Shown here: positions 24,492 through 35,050 of the stretch, one piece after another
Layout of the letters: the number at the start of each line of letters is the position of its first letter
Position numbering within the stretch: the stretch's first letter is position 1
Position numbers and translations under genes: made by a program
Notes under the pieces: generated by a model
Told to the model about the DNA's origin: nothing
Seen by the model: the letters and a program-made list of their open reading frames with translations, nothing else
Databases searched by the model: none
Assembly (NCBI GenBank): GCA_037074765.1
Contig: JBAMDO010000061.1
Location: forward strand, 124,001-188,000
Reading direction: 5' to 3'
Source of the DNA: Mansonella perstans
Lineage: Eukaryota; Nematoda; Chromadorea; Rhabditida; Onchocercidae
DNA: 64,000 bases

Positions 24492-25060
24492 TTAATCGAA
24501 AAGACCAAAACCCATGTCATCATCTGATTCTTCTTTCGGTTCTTCCTTTTTCTTATCCTCTTTCGCTTCTGGAGCTGCTGCTGCAGGTGCTGCCGCTGTT
24601 GCTGCCGAAGATTGTGCTGCTCCTGCAGCTGCACCACCAGCATTACCAACACTTGAACTGATGTTAGTTATCAATGACTGAAAAGATCGCAATCTATGCA
24701 ATAAAAAGAAATTTGACTACATAAATGAGGAACTTCCGGACCTCAAAAGAACTGATACCTCACATACCATTTTCTTGCCGCTCCCTTACAATAACAAGCA
24801 AAAATCCTCACTAAAAAATAACTTCCGCATTCACCTCTCTCCTTTTGAAAATCAAAACGACAGCAAATGAAATCGTGAACTCATGTGCATACCTTCACAT
24901 CAACTCCTTCCAAAGCCTTAGCAAACAATCCCGGCCAGAACGGTTCCACTTCAACATGGGCAGCCTTCAAGATGGTTGAGATCTTATCACCAGTGATAGC
25001 GATATCATCATCTTGCAAAATAAGTGCTGCATAAACGCATGCCAATTCTTGATTTGCCAT
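24492..25060 (-). CDS. rla-1: 60S acidic ribosomal protein P1
   Basis: P1 pairs with P2 on the ribosomal stalk and recruits translational GTPases through its shared C-terminal tail. Two exons, 25060-24893 and 24677-24492, join in phase 0 to give 117 residues, close to the usual 114. The N-terminal helical domain begins [18 protein letters not shown] and runs to the GVDVK splice site. Then come the Ala-rich hinge and the [16 protein letters not shown] acidic stretch, ending in the invariant MGFGLFD. A trans-splice-type acceptor lies shortly upstream. It is read in the same direction as the L27a gene (510 bases between stop and ATG), so the two may share a transcript. Confidence 0.97.
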
Positions 25061-25568
25061 TTCTCCAGTCAGTGCACGTTGCTATTAAGCCTTAGCTCTA
25101 TTTGAGAACGGTGCACTATGTCTAAAGTGACATTTAAAGAAACATTTTAATGAAATATTAGGCCTAATCAAGTTGCTCATTTGCCTTCGCTTTACCAAAA
25201 TTCTAATATCTCACAAAAAAATAGTTCCCTGAACCAAAAGATACAGAGTTCACCTTTCCTAAGATGTGAATTTTCCTAATATTAATAAAAGCTGTAAGTA
25301 ATCGCAACAGCTTGCAACTTTCCTGTAAGAGTGACTGACCACATTAAGAGAGCGACATCCCAATTGTCAGTTACAAGAATAAATGGTAAACGATCCGTCC
25401 AAATCTTTTAAGTCTATTTCAACCTGCCGAACTTAAACACATAATTTACAATAAGTGATACATGAATGTTCATGTCGGATAAACGATCAATTCATACAAC
25501 ACTTTTAAATCATATATTTAAACGTATGGAAACAATAACAAATACAGAGCAAAGTGATATTAAAATTC
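25061..25568. other. Spacer between L27a and P1 genes
   Basis: The 508 bases run from the L27a stop to the P1 start on the minus strand. No reading frame or repeat of note is seen. An AG acceptor (read TTAATAG on the minus strand) stands about 21 bases before the P1 ATG. The length is within the range of nematode operon spacers but does not prove co-transcription. Confidence 0.5.
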
Positions 25569-26358
25569 TCAAGCAATCAATACACAGGCACCACCTACTG
25601 CCTTGATTTTCTGTTCCGCTGAATGTGAGAAATATTTTGCTTTAACTATAACAGGCTGTTTCGGTAGAAGTCCTTTGCCAAGAACTTTGAAGTAACCGGC
25701 TCGGACAACATCGATTACTGGTGCCTTATCTTTTCTTTCCGCATAAACTTTCCGCAAATTCTCCGACACCAATGACCACAGCTTATCAACATTTACTGTC
25801 GGGCAATAAAGTCGGTTACGTCTCAAATGGAAATTTCGCATACCAACCTAAACGAACTATTTCATGCACTCCAAATTTTATTCATATATGGAAAAAAATT
25901 GTCCATAACTGACCATTTACATTATCCGTCCATGAATTTTCGATACATATAATATTTAAACCTTTGAGTAAAATCGATTCGGCAATTAGTTGCATTTTAA
26001 AAATTAAACATTTCTAATCAAATAGAACAACGTCAGCTTATTTGCCGAACAAAAAAAGGCGTTGTTTAGAAATGTGAAAATACATGACACAACTGCTTAA
26101 GTCAAATATTTTGTGCGCTGTGTGTTTAGTATAATGCTTAACTTAGTGTATAACTCTCAATCGATTTTAATAAAATACAAGCAATGAAAAAACCTTTCCA
26201 AAATAACCCGGATGGTATTTATCAAAGTTGATACGGTGATGGTGTTGTCCACCAGCATTACCTCTACCACCTGGATGTTTACGATGTTTCCCAACACGTC
26301 CGTGTCCATGCGATACGTGACCTCTTAGTTTCCTCGTCTTTTTTTTTGAGGTAGCCAT
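25569..26358 (-). CDS. rpl-27A: 60S ribosomal protein L27a (uL15)
   Basis: A core large-subunit protein binding 28S rRNA. Exon 1, 26358-26194, encodes the highly basic start ([20 protein letters not shown] and [20 protein letters not shown]) and ends at GYFGK. Exon 2, 25847-25569, continues in phase 0 with [11 protein letters not shown], the [12 protein letters not shown] segment and the C-terminal [11 protein letters not shown]. Total 147 residues against 148 in human. A clean acceptor (GTTCGCAG) ends seven bases before the ATG, typical of trans-splicing. The intron is 346 bases. The small membrane-protein gene stops 244 bases upstream on the same strand. Confidence 0.97.
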
Positions 26359-26602
26359 TGAAATCCTGCGAACAAAAAATAAATCATCAAAAAATCGATT
26401 TAAATTTAATACGGATAATGCATTATTAAAGACTTTATCGTAGAGTAAACCTAGAGAGCAAATTTGTTATAAACCAGAAAATAAATTTTTTATTTTATGA
26501 AATTATCTACATTGTCCCAAAATCTAATACGGGACTACATATACATCTTTGTATATTGGGGCTACATATATACCTTTTTATTTTTGGCACATCCTGGCTT
26601 AT

Positions 26603-26827
26603 TCATATACTTAGCCTATCAATTAGTCCTAATGTAATTGCTAAAATAAGCCAAGACGTGCCAAGGAAACAAGCCACACGTTTTCCCTTACCACTCATAC
26701 ACCGTACGTGAGACAATCCAATCACTAACATCCCAAAAACCAGTTGAGCAAACCATTTCAGACCGGAAAAATGAAAATGAAATCCCAAGCGAAGAAGTGA
26801 TGTAATTATGTGTCCATTTGCATCCAT
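26603..26827 (-). CDS. Small two-helix membrane protein, unknown family
   Basis: A single-exon frame of 74 residues. It begins MDANGHIITSLLRLGFHFHF and has two hydrophobic segments (about residues 24-40, WFAQLVFGMLVIGLSHV, and 50-68, ACFLGTSWLILAITLGLI). They are separated by a short basic loop (SGKGKR). A good acceptor (TTTATTTGCTAG) ends 12 bases before the ATG, which supports it as a real trans-spliced gene. It stops 244 bases upstream of L27a on the same strand and could be the first gene of an operon with L27a and P1. I do not recognise the family. The length, topology and splice signal support a gene; expression is unknown. Confidence 0.6.
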   Translation of the reverse strand: MDANGHIITSLLRLGFHFHFSGLKWFAQLVFGMLVIGLSHVRCMSGKGKRVACFLGTSWLILAITLGLIDRLSI

Positions 26828-27753
26828 TTCAGGCTACTTCTAGCAAATAAAATTTCTGCTCTTTTTTTATACTAAAATTTATTTTTGAAAATGTATCTAA
26901 AATATTTCGTTGATAACTTTTTATTAACAATATGATTGAAATCTCATTATAAAGTTCATATTCATATTTATTTGACTTCCAGGAATTCTCATCACATTCT
27001 TAACTTTCTCATGTGGACAAATTGAATTCTCCAACTTATCCATTTACTTTTGATGGTATTTATGCAGTAAAATGGCATTAGATTTTTGCTTTTACGTGTA
27101 ATAAATAAAAGTCATTGGATTATATTGCATCAATGAAATCAATCAATCATATGTCCTTTTCTTGGGAATTAGTGAATTACTCTTCTCTGTGAACATTCCT
27201 ATAATTCCTATCTTTCATCGCTGTGAATGTTTTCTGTATTGGCTTCTCATTTACCTTCGAACATTTAGGGCATTTCACTGTCTTAACTCTATTATGTAAA
27301 AAAAAAAGATTGAAATCATTTTGATCTTTGTGATCATTCATAAATTTTTCATGTCGATCTTATGGTAATTTCATTTGTAATTGAAAATAAAATACTTAAT
27401 TTCACATTTATGCTTGCATGTTGCTAAACAAAATGAAAAAAAAAACATGCGAAATGAAATAAGTTTTTATTGTGATAAAGTGATAAATTTTTCCAATTTA
27501 TGTGTTAATCGTTTTTTTTTTCTGTTAAATTTGAGATAGAAAGATTGTTAGGAAATGAAAAAGTTACAATTTCATTTCATTTTTTGTTTTGAGAATTATC
27601 GTTATACATATTGTGTATTAGAATTATTACGAGTTGTAATATTTCGCATTGATAGAATTAGATTGCAGTGAGTTGGAATTTTTTGTTAGCTATAATTTTA
27701 GTTAATGAAAAAAACTTTAATTTTATTTTAGGGAAGGAAAAAAAAAAAGAAAA
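26828..27753. promoter_or_regulatory. Divergent intergenic region
   Basis: The 0.93 kb between the minus-strand membrane-protein gene and plus-strand prohibitin 1 should hold the promoters of both transcription units. On the plus strand a TTTATTTTAG acceptor ends at 27731, 22 bases before the prohibitin ATG. No TATA box or other specific motif was identified. Confidence 0.5.
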
Positions 27754-29933
27754 ATGTCAGCCGCAGGAGAGAAATTAATGAAGCGTTTAATTCAACTTGG
27801 TGCTACAATGGCTGTTGGTGCAGGAGTGGTATCGAAGGCATTGTATAATGGTTTATTTTTTTACTTATTAGCTTCATTAATGTTTCGTTAGTTGGCAGCT
27901 AAAAAATAGAGCATTAGATTCTATTGCTTTATGGAAGCAATAAGCAATAGGTGTAATTTTTGTAGGCAAGATCTGTGTAATAGTTATATACTAATTTATG
28001 CTCATATTTACACGGATAATATACGTTCCGTTCAACAGTATTATCGTTTATTGCTGAAAATTAAAAATTCACTGCTTAATTTAAAATTTATTATATCTCG
28101 GAAATTTAATTTAAATTCGGTTACTTTTTTATTTTAGTTGATATTTCAAAATGCTAAACAAATAAATATTGAAAAATCAATGAGTTAAGGGAACCTGTGA
28201 GAAGTTAGAAGCATTAATTCGGTTCTGTTTATTAAGTATCAATATAATCTATTCATATTGATGATCTTGGAAATATGTTAGATGATATTTTTCAAGAATA
28301 TTTGAGTAGCTTTTTTTGAGAATTTAGAAAATAAATCATGAATTCTTACTTTTGTTGTTACAGTTGATGGTGGACAAAGAGCTGTAATCTTTGATCGTTT
28401 TACTGGAGTGAAACCTCACGTCATTGGCGAAGGAACGCATATGTTAATTCCAGGAATCCAAAAACCGATCATTTTTGATATTCGATCAACTCCACGAGTC
28501 GTCTCTACGATTACAGGGAGTAAAGGTAGAATGTTTTCTCTTTATTTCCCATGATTTTAAGATGAACTTAGAAAAATAAAGAAGAGGATTTAAAAAGAAA
28601 GAATAAAATATCGTAGTAGTCTGAAAGTGTTTTATAGTATGAGGATTTCTTTTGAAAAAATATAACTGGATGAAAGAAGTTTTCTTTTCCTGTCAGTTTT
28701 ATTTTAGACCTGCAGAATGTGCAAATAACACTGAGGATTTTACATCGACCCGAACCGAGCAAGCTGCCAAATATATATTTGAATATTGGACGTGACTATG
28801 CAGAGAGAGTACTACCTTCCATTACAAATGAAGTTTTAAAAGCTGTCGTTGTAAGTATTTTCAAAGCATTTGACGCTATTTTTGTTTGTTTACATCATTT
28901 TGCAGCTTTTTATTCCTCAATAGAATAATTGCTTGCAGATTGCTTATTTTCATGTTTCAGTTCCATAAAAGAGATTATAAATCGTTCGTTATTTGTTTGT
29001 TTTCTTATTGCTGTTATTATTACATTAGAATTATGTGTTAAGCATATTACCATATAATTTGGCATGGTTTTTTTTTTTTTTTTAAATTCGTTCGAGTACA
29101 TTTATTTTTGGAAATTGTGCTATTGTTAAAACATTCATGTTTCATTTCAGGCTCAGTTCGATGCACATGAGATGATTACACAAAGAGAAAGTGTCAGTCA
29201 TAGAGTTTCTCTTGAATTATCGGAAAGAGCCAAACAGTTCGGCATTTTATTAGATGATATTGCTATTGTAAGTCTGATGAAATCTTTTTTATATGCTATG
29301 TTGTAATAATAGAATAATGACCGATCGATGTCAAGGAATGCCAGCTCCCTTTCTTTCAGCAGAATGAAGTAATACGGGAAACTTTTACAATGGCTAAGAT
29401 TGGTGTTTCTGTTTCATAATGCAATTGCAATTCATATTCAATTTCTTAGTTTTAAAATATGTGGAAATTTTTCAGACTCATCTATCTTTTGGACGGGAAT
29501 TTACAGATGCCGTAGAGATGAAACAGGTGGCACAGCAAGACGCTGAAAAAGCCCGTTATCTTGTTGAGACAGCGGAACAGATGAAAGTCGCAGCTATAAC
29601 GACTGCAGAAGGTGATGCACAAGCAGCCAAACTTCTGGCTCAGGTAAGAAATTTAGAAGGCCTGATTTCCTTGATATAAAACACAAATTGGCTTTGTCAC
29701 TGTTCTTAAACAATGTCATTTATCTTTATACATCGGAGAAAATGCTGCAGTTCACTGAACTATGGATGGTATTAACGAGATTATTGCAGGCATTCAAAGA
29801 AGCTGGTGATGGTTTAATTGAATTACGGAAAATTGAAGCTGCAGAAGAAATAGCGGAAAGGATGTCAAAGTCCCGAAATGTTGTGTATTTGCCGAATAAC
29901 CAAAATACACTGTTCAATTTGCCATCAATTTAG
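27754..29933 (+). CDS. phb-1: Prohibitin 1
   Basis: PHB1 forms a ring complex with PHB2 in the inner mitochondrial membrane, acting as a scaffold for m-AAA protease and membrane organisation. Exons: 27754-27850, 28364-28525, 28708-28850, 29151-29267, 29476-29643, 29790-29933. All phases agree, giving 276 residues against about 272-275 in other animals. The N-terminal anchor is [20 protein letters not shown]. The PHB domain starts [16 protein letters not shown] and includes [10 protein letters not shown] and [15 protein letters not shown]. The C-terminal coiled coil includes [20 protein letters not shown] and [21 protein letters not shown] spliced-leader-type acceptor precedes the ATG. Its neighbour eIF2-alpha lies 603 bases downstream in the same direction. 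Confidence 0.98.
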
Positions 29934-30536
29934 CGAAACTAAATTTTTTTTGTTTAGTATAGTTAATTTTGTGGCTGAGTAATATGATGCAAATTATTCA
30001 ACTTTTTATTCCTTGCCGTGTCAGTTTTTGCAATTGATTTTACTTTATGAATTTGTTATGCTGGTACTTTACTTATAAATTATTTGCATTTTCACTTGTA
30101 TTTTTTAAATATTCAAGGCTTTTAATTAACTGTTAATATATTTTACATTTTGAAGTCTTTTTATAGAATTGGCGATTTTAAATCCACTATAGGTATAATT
30201 TTAGTCTTGGTTGCGCCAGAAAATAAATTCGATTAGTTTAAACTGGATAGAAATATGAAAAATGCTTTTTCCTTGATGCAGTATTGCATCAACTACTACA
30301 GTATTGCATTAATAGGAAGCTTTTTGTTTCACTTAGTCTCTGGTTTTAAGATTCACTGCTGTAGAAATGTGGAAATAGTTAAGGAAGAACTAAGATGTGT
30401 TCGTTGAATATTACTGGATTCTTTTGCTGGTACTGATCATAAAGGAATTCGGAAACATATGAAAATGGTTATATTATGGAATGTTATTTGTTCATGAGGT
30501 TCCAGGAAAGATCACTTTGGATTTATAGAAGACAAA
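29934..30536 (+). other. Spacer between prohibitin 1 and eIF2-alpha
   Basis: The 603 bases contain the prohibitin 3' UTR. An AATAAA at 30222-30227 is a candidate polyadenylation signal, though 289 bases past the stop. A GGATTTATAG acceptor ends at 30528, just before the eIF2-alpha ATG. The spacing allows, but does not show, an operon. Confidence 0.5.
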
Positions 30537-33055
30537 ATGCCCTTGTCTTGCCGATTTTATGCAAATCAGTTTCCGGATGTGGAGGATACGGTTATGGTAA
30601 ATATACGCCAAATTGCCGAGATGGGTGCTTACGTATCGCTGTTGGAATATAATAATATAGGTATATTCAAAAATACTGTTGGTTTTATTTGCTTTTTAGT
30701 ATTTGGTATGAGATTTATAGTGTATATTGAAGAAGATTGATGGTGTGACGGTGATATGAACGAATGTTTTATATCTATTGGATTAAGTAATTGTTGAGAT
30801 GTTAAGGTCTAGTGGTGAGGCATTAAGGACAGTGGTAGTAATTTTAGAATATTCTTTAATTATGGCAATATCTACTTATTTAACTATTTTAATTAGCATC
30901 AGTATATTGCAGAGGGTATGATATTGTTATCAGAGCTTTCACGACGACGGATCCGTTCAGTAAATAAGCTAATCCGAGTTGGCCGAAATGAGTGTGTTGT
31001 TGTTATACGTGTTGATAAGGAAAAAGGTTATATTGATTTGTCAAAGAGACGAGTTTATTCGAAGGATTCGATACAATGTGAGGAGCGGTTCGCTAAAGCC
31101 AAAGCTGTTAATAGGTAACTGATCCTTCATCGACGAAAAATATTGAATTAAGTACTCTATATAAATGATTTGTTTTATAGAAATAACTCTACACAAAAGT
31201 TAGTTTCATCCTGCTGGACAAAATTGTACAGAACAGATGTTTTTTTATATCAGTCGCAAAATTGCTTGGTTCTAAGTCTTTTTTCATTAGTATTATTAAG
31301 ATGTTATTATACTTTGTCGGTAGTGCTTTATCGGCAGCCTTTCTTGGTCTGTTGACTGCAACAGTAATAATTTTATGAAGCATTTTCCTTTTATCATCTT
31401 TTCAGAACGTTTGAGGTCATCAACTTTTTGGAGTTTTAAAACTTGGGTTAGAAGTGATCAAAATTGTTTTAGTTATTTTTCCATGAGAGTCTAATTTTCG
31501 TTTTTTTTCGTTTAACTAATTTCGTAATTTTTTTTTTAGTATTCTTCGACATGTAGCTGATCAGTTGGGTTATGATTCCGAAGAGCAGCTGGAAGAGCTT
31601 TATGATAAAACAGCGTGGTATTTCGACAGGAAATTGAAGAGGAAGGGTGCGGCGTATGATATTTTTAAGAAAGCTATCAGTGACCCAACTGCTTTGGATG
31701 AATGTGATATAACACCGGATATTCGTGAAAAGCTTCTGATAGATATTAAGTAAATTGTTTAAGCTTTTTTTATATTATATATACAAACTTTTTCATCTTA
31801 TATGTGCAGCTTTATTTTCCTAATTTTTTTCTGCCCGGTAAAAATTATAAAAATGAAACTAAGAAAAAAACGATATGCAAAAGAAATTCATCTGGTGGTC
31901 AGTGAATCGTGGAGTTATTGGAGTTATAAGTTTCTATTTAGAGAGTTATATATATATGACCTGATTTTGAACTACCGTCAGAGTTGCATTGGTGGATTAA
32001 AAACTGTTTCTAGCATTTCAGAAAAAGATTAACTCCACAAGCCGTAAAGATTCGAGCTGACATTGAAGTTTCGTGTTTCGCATATGATGGGATAGATGCT
32101 GTGAAAGAAGCTCTAATCGAAGGACAGAAATGCTCAACTCCTGAAATGCCAATCAAGGTGATCAGTACGAGTTAACTTATGCTTAATCCCAAAATTCTGA
32201 CGTTGATTTTCTTTCATTATATTAATTAGAAAGAATTAGAATCAGATTAATACTGAATTTTATAATTTTTAAATTGAAGAAGCAATCTCATTGTACTTGT
32301 CAACTGTTTACTTTAAATTTATAGAAGTTTATTTTGTTTTATTTATAGATCAATCTTATAGCAGCACCATTTTTTGTTGTTACGACACAAACGTTAGAAA
32401 GAAGCGAAGGTTTGGAAGCAATTAATAAAGCTCTTAGTGTGATCAAAAAAACTATTGAGACTTATCAAGGAAGCTTCAAGATCGTTATGGCTGTGAGTTT
32501 ACTTTAAATTTATATAGTTTATTCTTTTCGATGGGAAATCATTAATTTAAAAACAACATTTACTGTGGGAGATATTTTTGTAGGGTTTTTTTATTATCTA
32601 TGTTATTTTATAATATTAAATTTTATAAGATGATTTGTAATATACAAAATTTATTACAAATTATATATATTTAATTTGATTGAGAAACATATGCGATGGT
32701 TTTTTTTGTTATTTTTTTTAGAATAACATGTCTTTTTGGATTTTTTTTCTAAAATGCAATTTCATATCGGGTTGCAACCATTTCCTATGAGTGGTGCACA
32801 ATAGTGCGCTTTTGCTTCCATTTGATTAAATTTGTGAAACTTCAGCCGAAAGTAGTAACTGACTTGGATGAAGAAGAAATCAGGAAGCGGATGGAAATGA
32901 TGGAAACTCTTGTTGGAGGATTGAGTGGTGAGGAATGCGAGGGTAGCGATGATGATGGTTTGGTGGCACCGAAAGGATTAGATCAACAAGCAGATGCTGA
33001 GGAGGCAACTCGGAGGGATAGGGGCGATAATGATTCTGATGAACTTGACGAGTAA
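30537..33055 (+). CDS. EIF2S1: Translation initiation factor eIF2 alpha
   Basis: The regulatory subunit of eIF2, which brings Met-tRNAi to the 40S subunit; phosphorylation blocks recycling by eIF2B. Exons: 30537-30660, 30913-31114, 31540-31749, 32022-32157, 32349-32492, 32846-33055. Phases agree, giving 341 residues. The S1 (OB) domain has [20 protein letters not shown], and the stress-kinase site is Ser51 in [16 protein letters not shown] (residue 51 counting Met, since the start is one residue shorter than in human). Further conserved segments are [25 protein letters not shown] and [14 protein letters not shown] [10 protein letters not shown], then [15 protein letters not shown]. The tail is acidic. 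The ATG is eight bases after a splice acceptor, and the stop codon overlaps an AATAAA (33054-33059). Confidence 0.98.
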
Positions 33056-33120
33056 TAAAGATTTTCTTTATAAAGAACATGCAATTTTATAGGACAAGAA
33101 GAAAAACGATTTGGATTTTT

Positions 33121-33126
33121 AATAAA
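33121..33126 (+). terminator. Candidate polyadenylation signal of eIF2-alpha
   Basis: AATAAA 66 bases past the stop codon, a plausible place for the main signal. A second AATAAA overlaps the stop itself. Confidence 0.5.
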
Positions 33127-33173
33127 TGAATATGGAAAATTTCAAAAAGATATAGCAAGTGAAGATTTTACTT

Positions 33174-33407
33174 TTTTTAACATGTTGTGCATCAAGAAAG
33201 GTCTTCCGTTCCCTCAATTTACTGAGTAAAATACGCAAATAATATCTTGGTAGTAGTAATGCATTTAAAATAACTAAAACAAATAGATACGTTTGTCAAC
33301 ATTTGATCTTTTCCTTATAGCTGAATTTTTTCGTTGCTACAGATTTCTGTAGTTTTTAACATGTTGTGCATCAAGAATGGTCTTTACTTTTTTTAACATG
33401 TTGTGCT
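33174..33407. repeat. Three copies of an AACATGTT-containing motif
   Basis: TTTTTTTAACATGTTGTGCA followed by TCAAGAA.GGTCTT occurs at about 33174-33203 and 33354-33383. A shorter copy (TTTTTTTAACATGTTGTGC) is at 33389-33407. The core AACATGTT is palindromic. Confidence 0.75.
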
Positions 33408-34860
33408 CGTATAAATGTAAATTTTATAAAGGCGAAATGGTTTATATTTCTCTTAATTTTGCATGAAGATTTGTTCAAAATTGCATACAAAAGTAGATTG
33501 AAGGGATTGATTCGAGATGACGAAGTTTGTTCTTTGAACTGAAAGAAAAAAGTTCCATAAATGTTGTTGGATATACATTATTTGCGAGTAAAAATATGCA
33601 AATATGCTGTGAGAGCGCATAACAGTCAAATTTGTGCTTTACATTCATCTTTTCTCCTTCAAAGTTGATATCATTGATGGAAGAGTGATAATGTTATAAG
33701 TATTAACAATTTCAAAATTTATAATTACAAATTGCAATGTATATTTTCATCTTTATATAACGTTTCGGAAATTTCAGAGATACTAATTGAAATAATTTTT
33801 TGTATAACTGCGAGTGATAGCGAAGCGAGTGATTTGTAAGACAATTGGAATTTGTTGAAATTTGTCATAGTTGCAACACTGATAGCATGTGTTAACAGTG
33901 CTGGGAATAGTGATGTTTAGTGAATTATTAGTCTGTGACGATGAAAATGTTGAGTGAAAAACTGAAAATGATAGGAATTAAAATGAGTGGCGGAAAAAGA
34001 GTATAAAGTGAAGGGACGAAAAGAATTATCCCACCAAATCGATTTATTATTAAACTTTTAATCTGTGATAGGGTAGTAAGATGGAAAACAAGTTTCTGGA
34101 TCCAGAAATGAATTATTGGATGACAGCAGCAATATCATTGACACAATTTTTCGTTTTTCTTGAGCATCCAATGGCATAAACGGATGTGCACAGGGAAGAA
34201 TATGAAAAGTGTTTGATAGGCTGAAAAAGCGCAATGATGATGCCATTACTTCAAAAAATTAATATCGAAAACAAGAGTAAGAAATAAGGAAATTAAAAAA
34301 AATTTCTCGACAATGACAGAGAGGATTAATCATTTTATATCATTGTCAGTTTTGTCAGTGTTTTTTCACTGATTTTCACTGATATTTTCTTTTTCATTAG
34401 GCGATACATGATTTTTCTACACCATGCATTGTAATAACACAAAAAAGGCGGAAAAGTAAAAAGGAATTTAGTAAGAAATTTTAAAATTTGTTAGGATAAA
34501 CGATTGTCAGAAATATTTTTCATTTTTTTTATCAGTTTTTGAATTATTTTCAATGAAATGTTAATCACATGAATTACTCATCATGTATTCTTCCAGACAT
34601 ATTTTTCAATATTTTTGACGAACACTTCTAAGTAGTTTTTAGAACTACACAAATTATTTAAATAATAATATTTAAAGGTAATATTACAATAAATTGAGCA
34701 TTGTTTATGCAAATCGTTAATGGCTAATTTCTTGATAGTGACCTTATTAATGATCATGCCAACAATCGATAATTGCTGTACTTAACCAAAAAGTAAATAA
34801 AATTACAGTCTTGAATTACTAATAATACAAATGAATTTTTATCAAGGAAATTGATAGACT

Positions 34861-35050
34861 GATAATGATGGATGGAAATTCTGTAAAATAAAAAAACAAA
34901 AAAACACTGTAAAATCTAGTTTTAAACTACGATTATTGTGTAACAGGATGAATGGAAATGATGGATAAGAGTTGTTCGATAAAATAAACAAAAAAAAAAA
35001 TACCGTAAAATCTAGTTTTAAACTGGAATTATTGTGTAACCGGATAGTTA
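34861..35050. repeat. 96-bp imperfect tandem duplication
   Basis: The string AAAATCTAGTTTTAAACT starts at 34911 and again at 35007. The flanks match on both sides (GATGGATGGAAAT / GGAAATGATGGATAAGAG before, ATTATTGTGTAAC.GGAT after). Substitutions and an A-run length change show it is not brand new. Confidence 0.8.
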
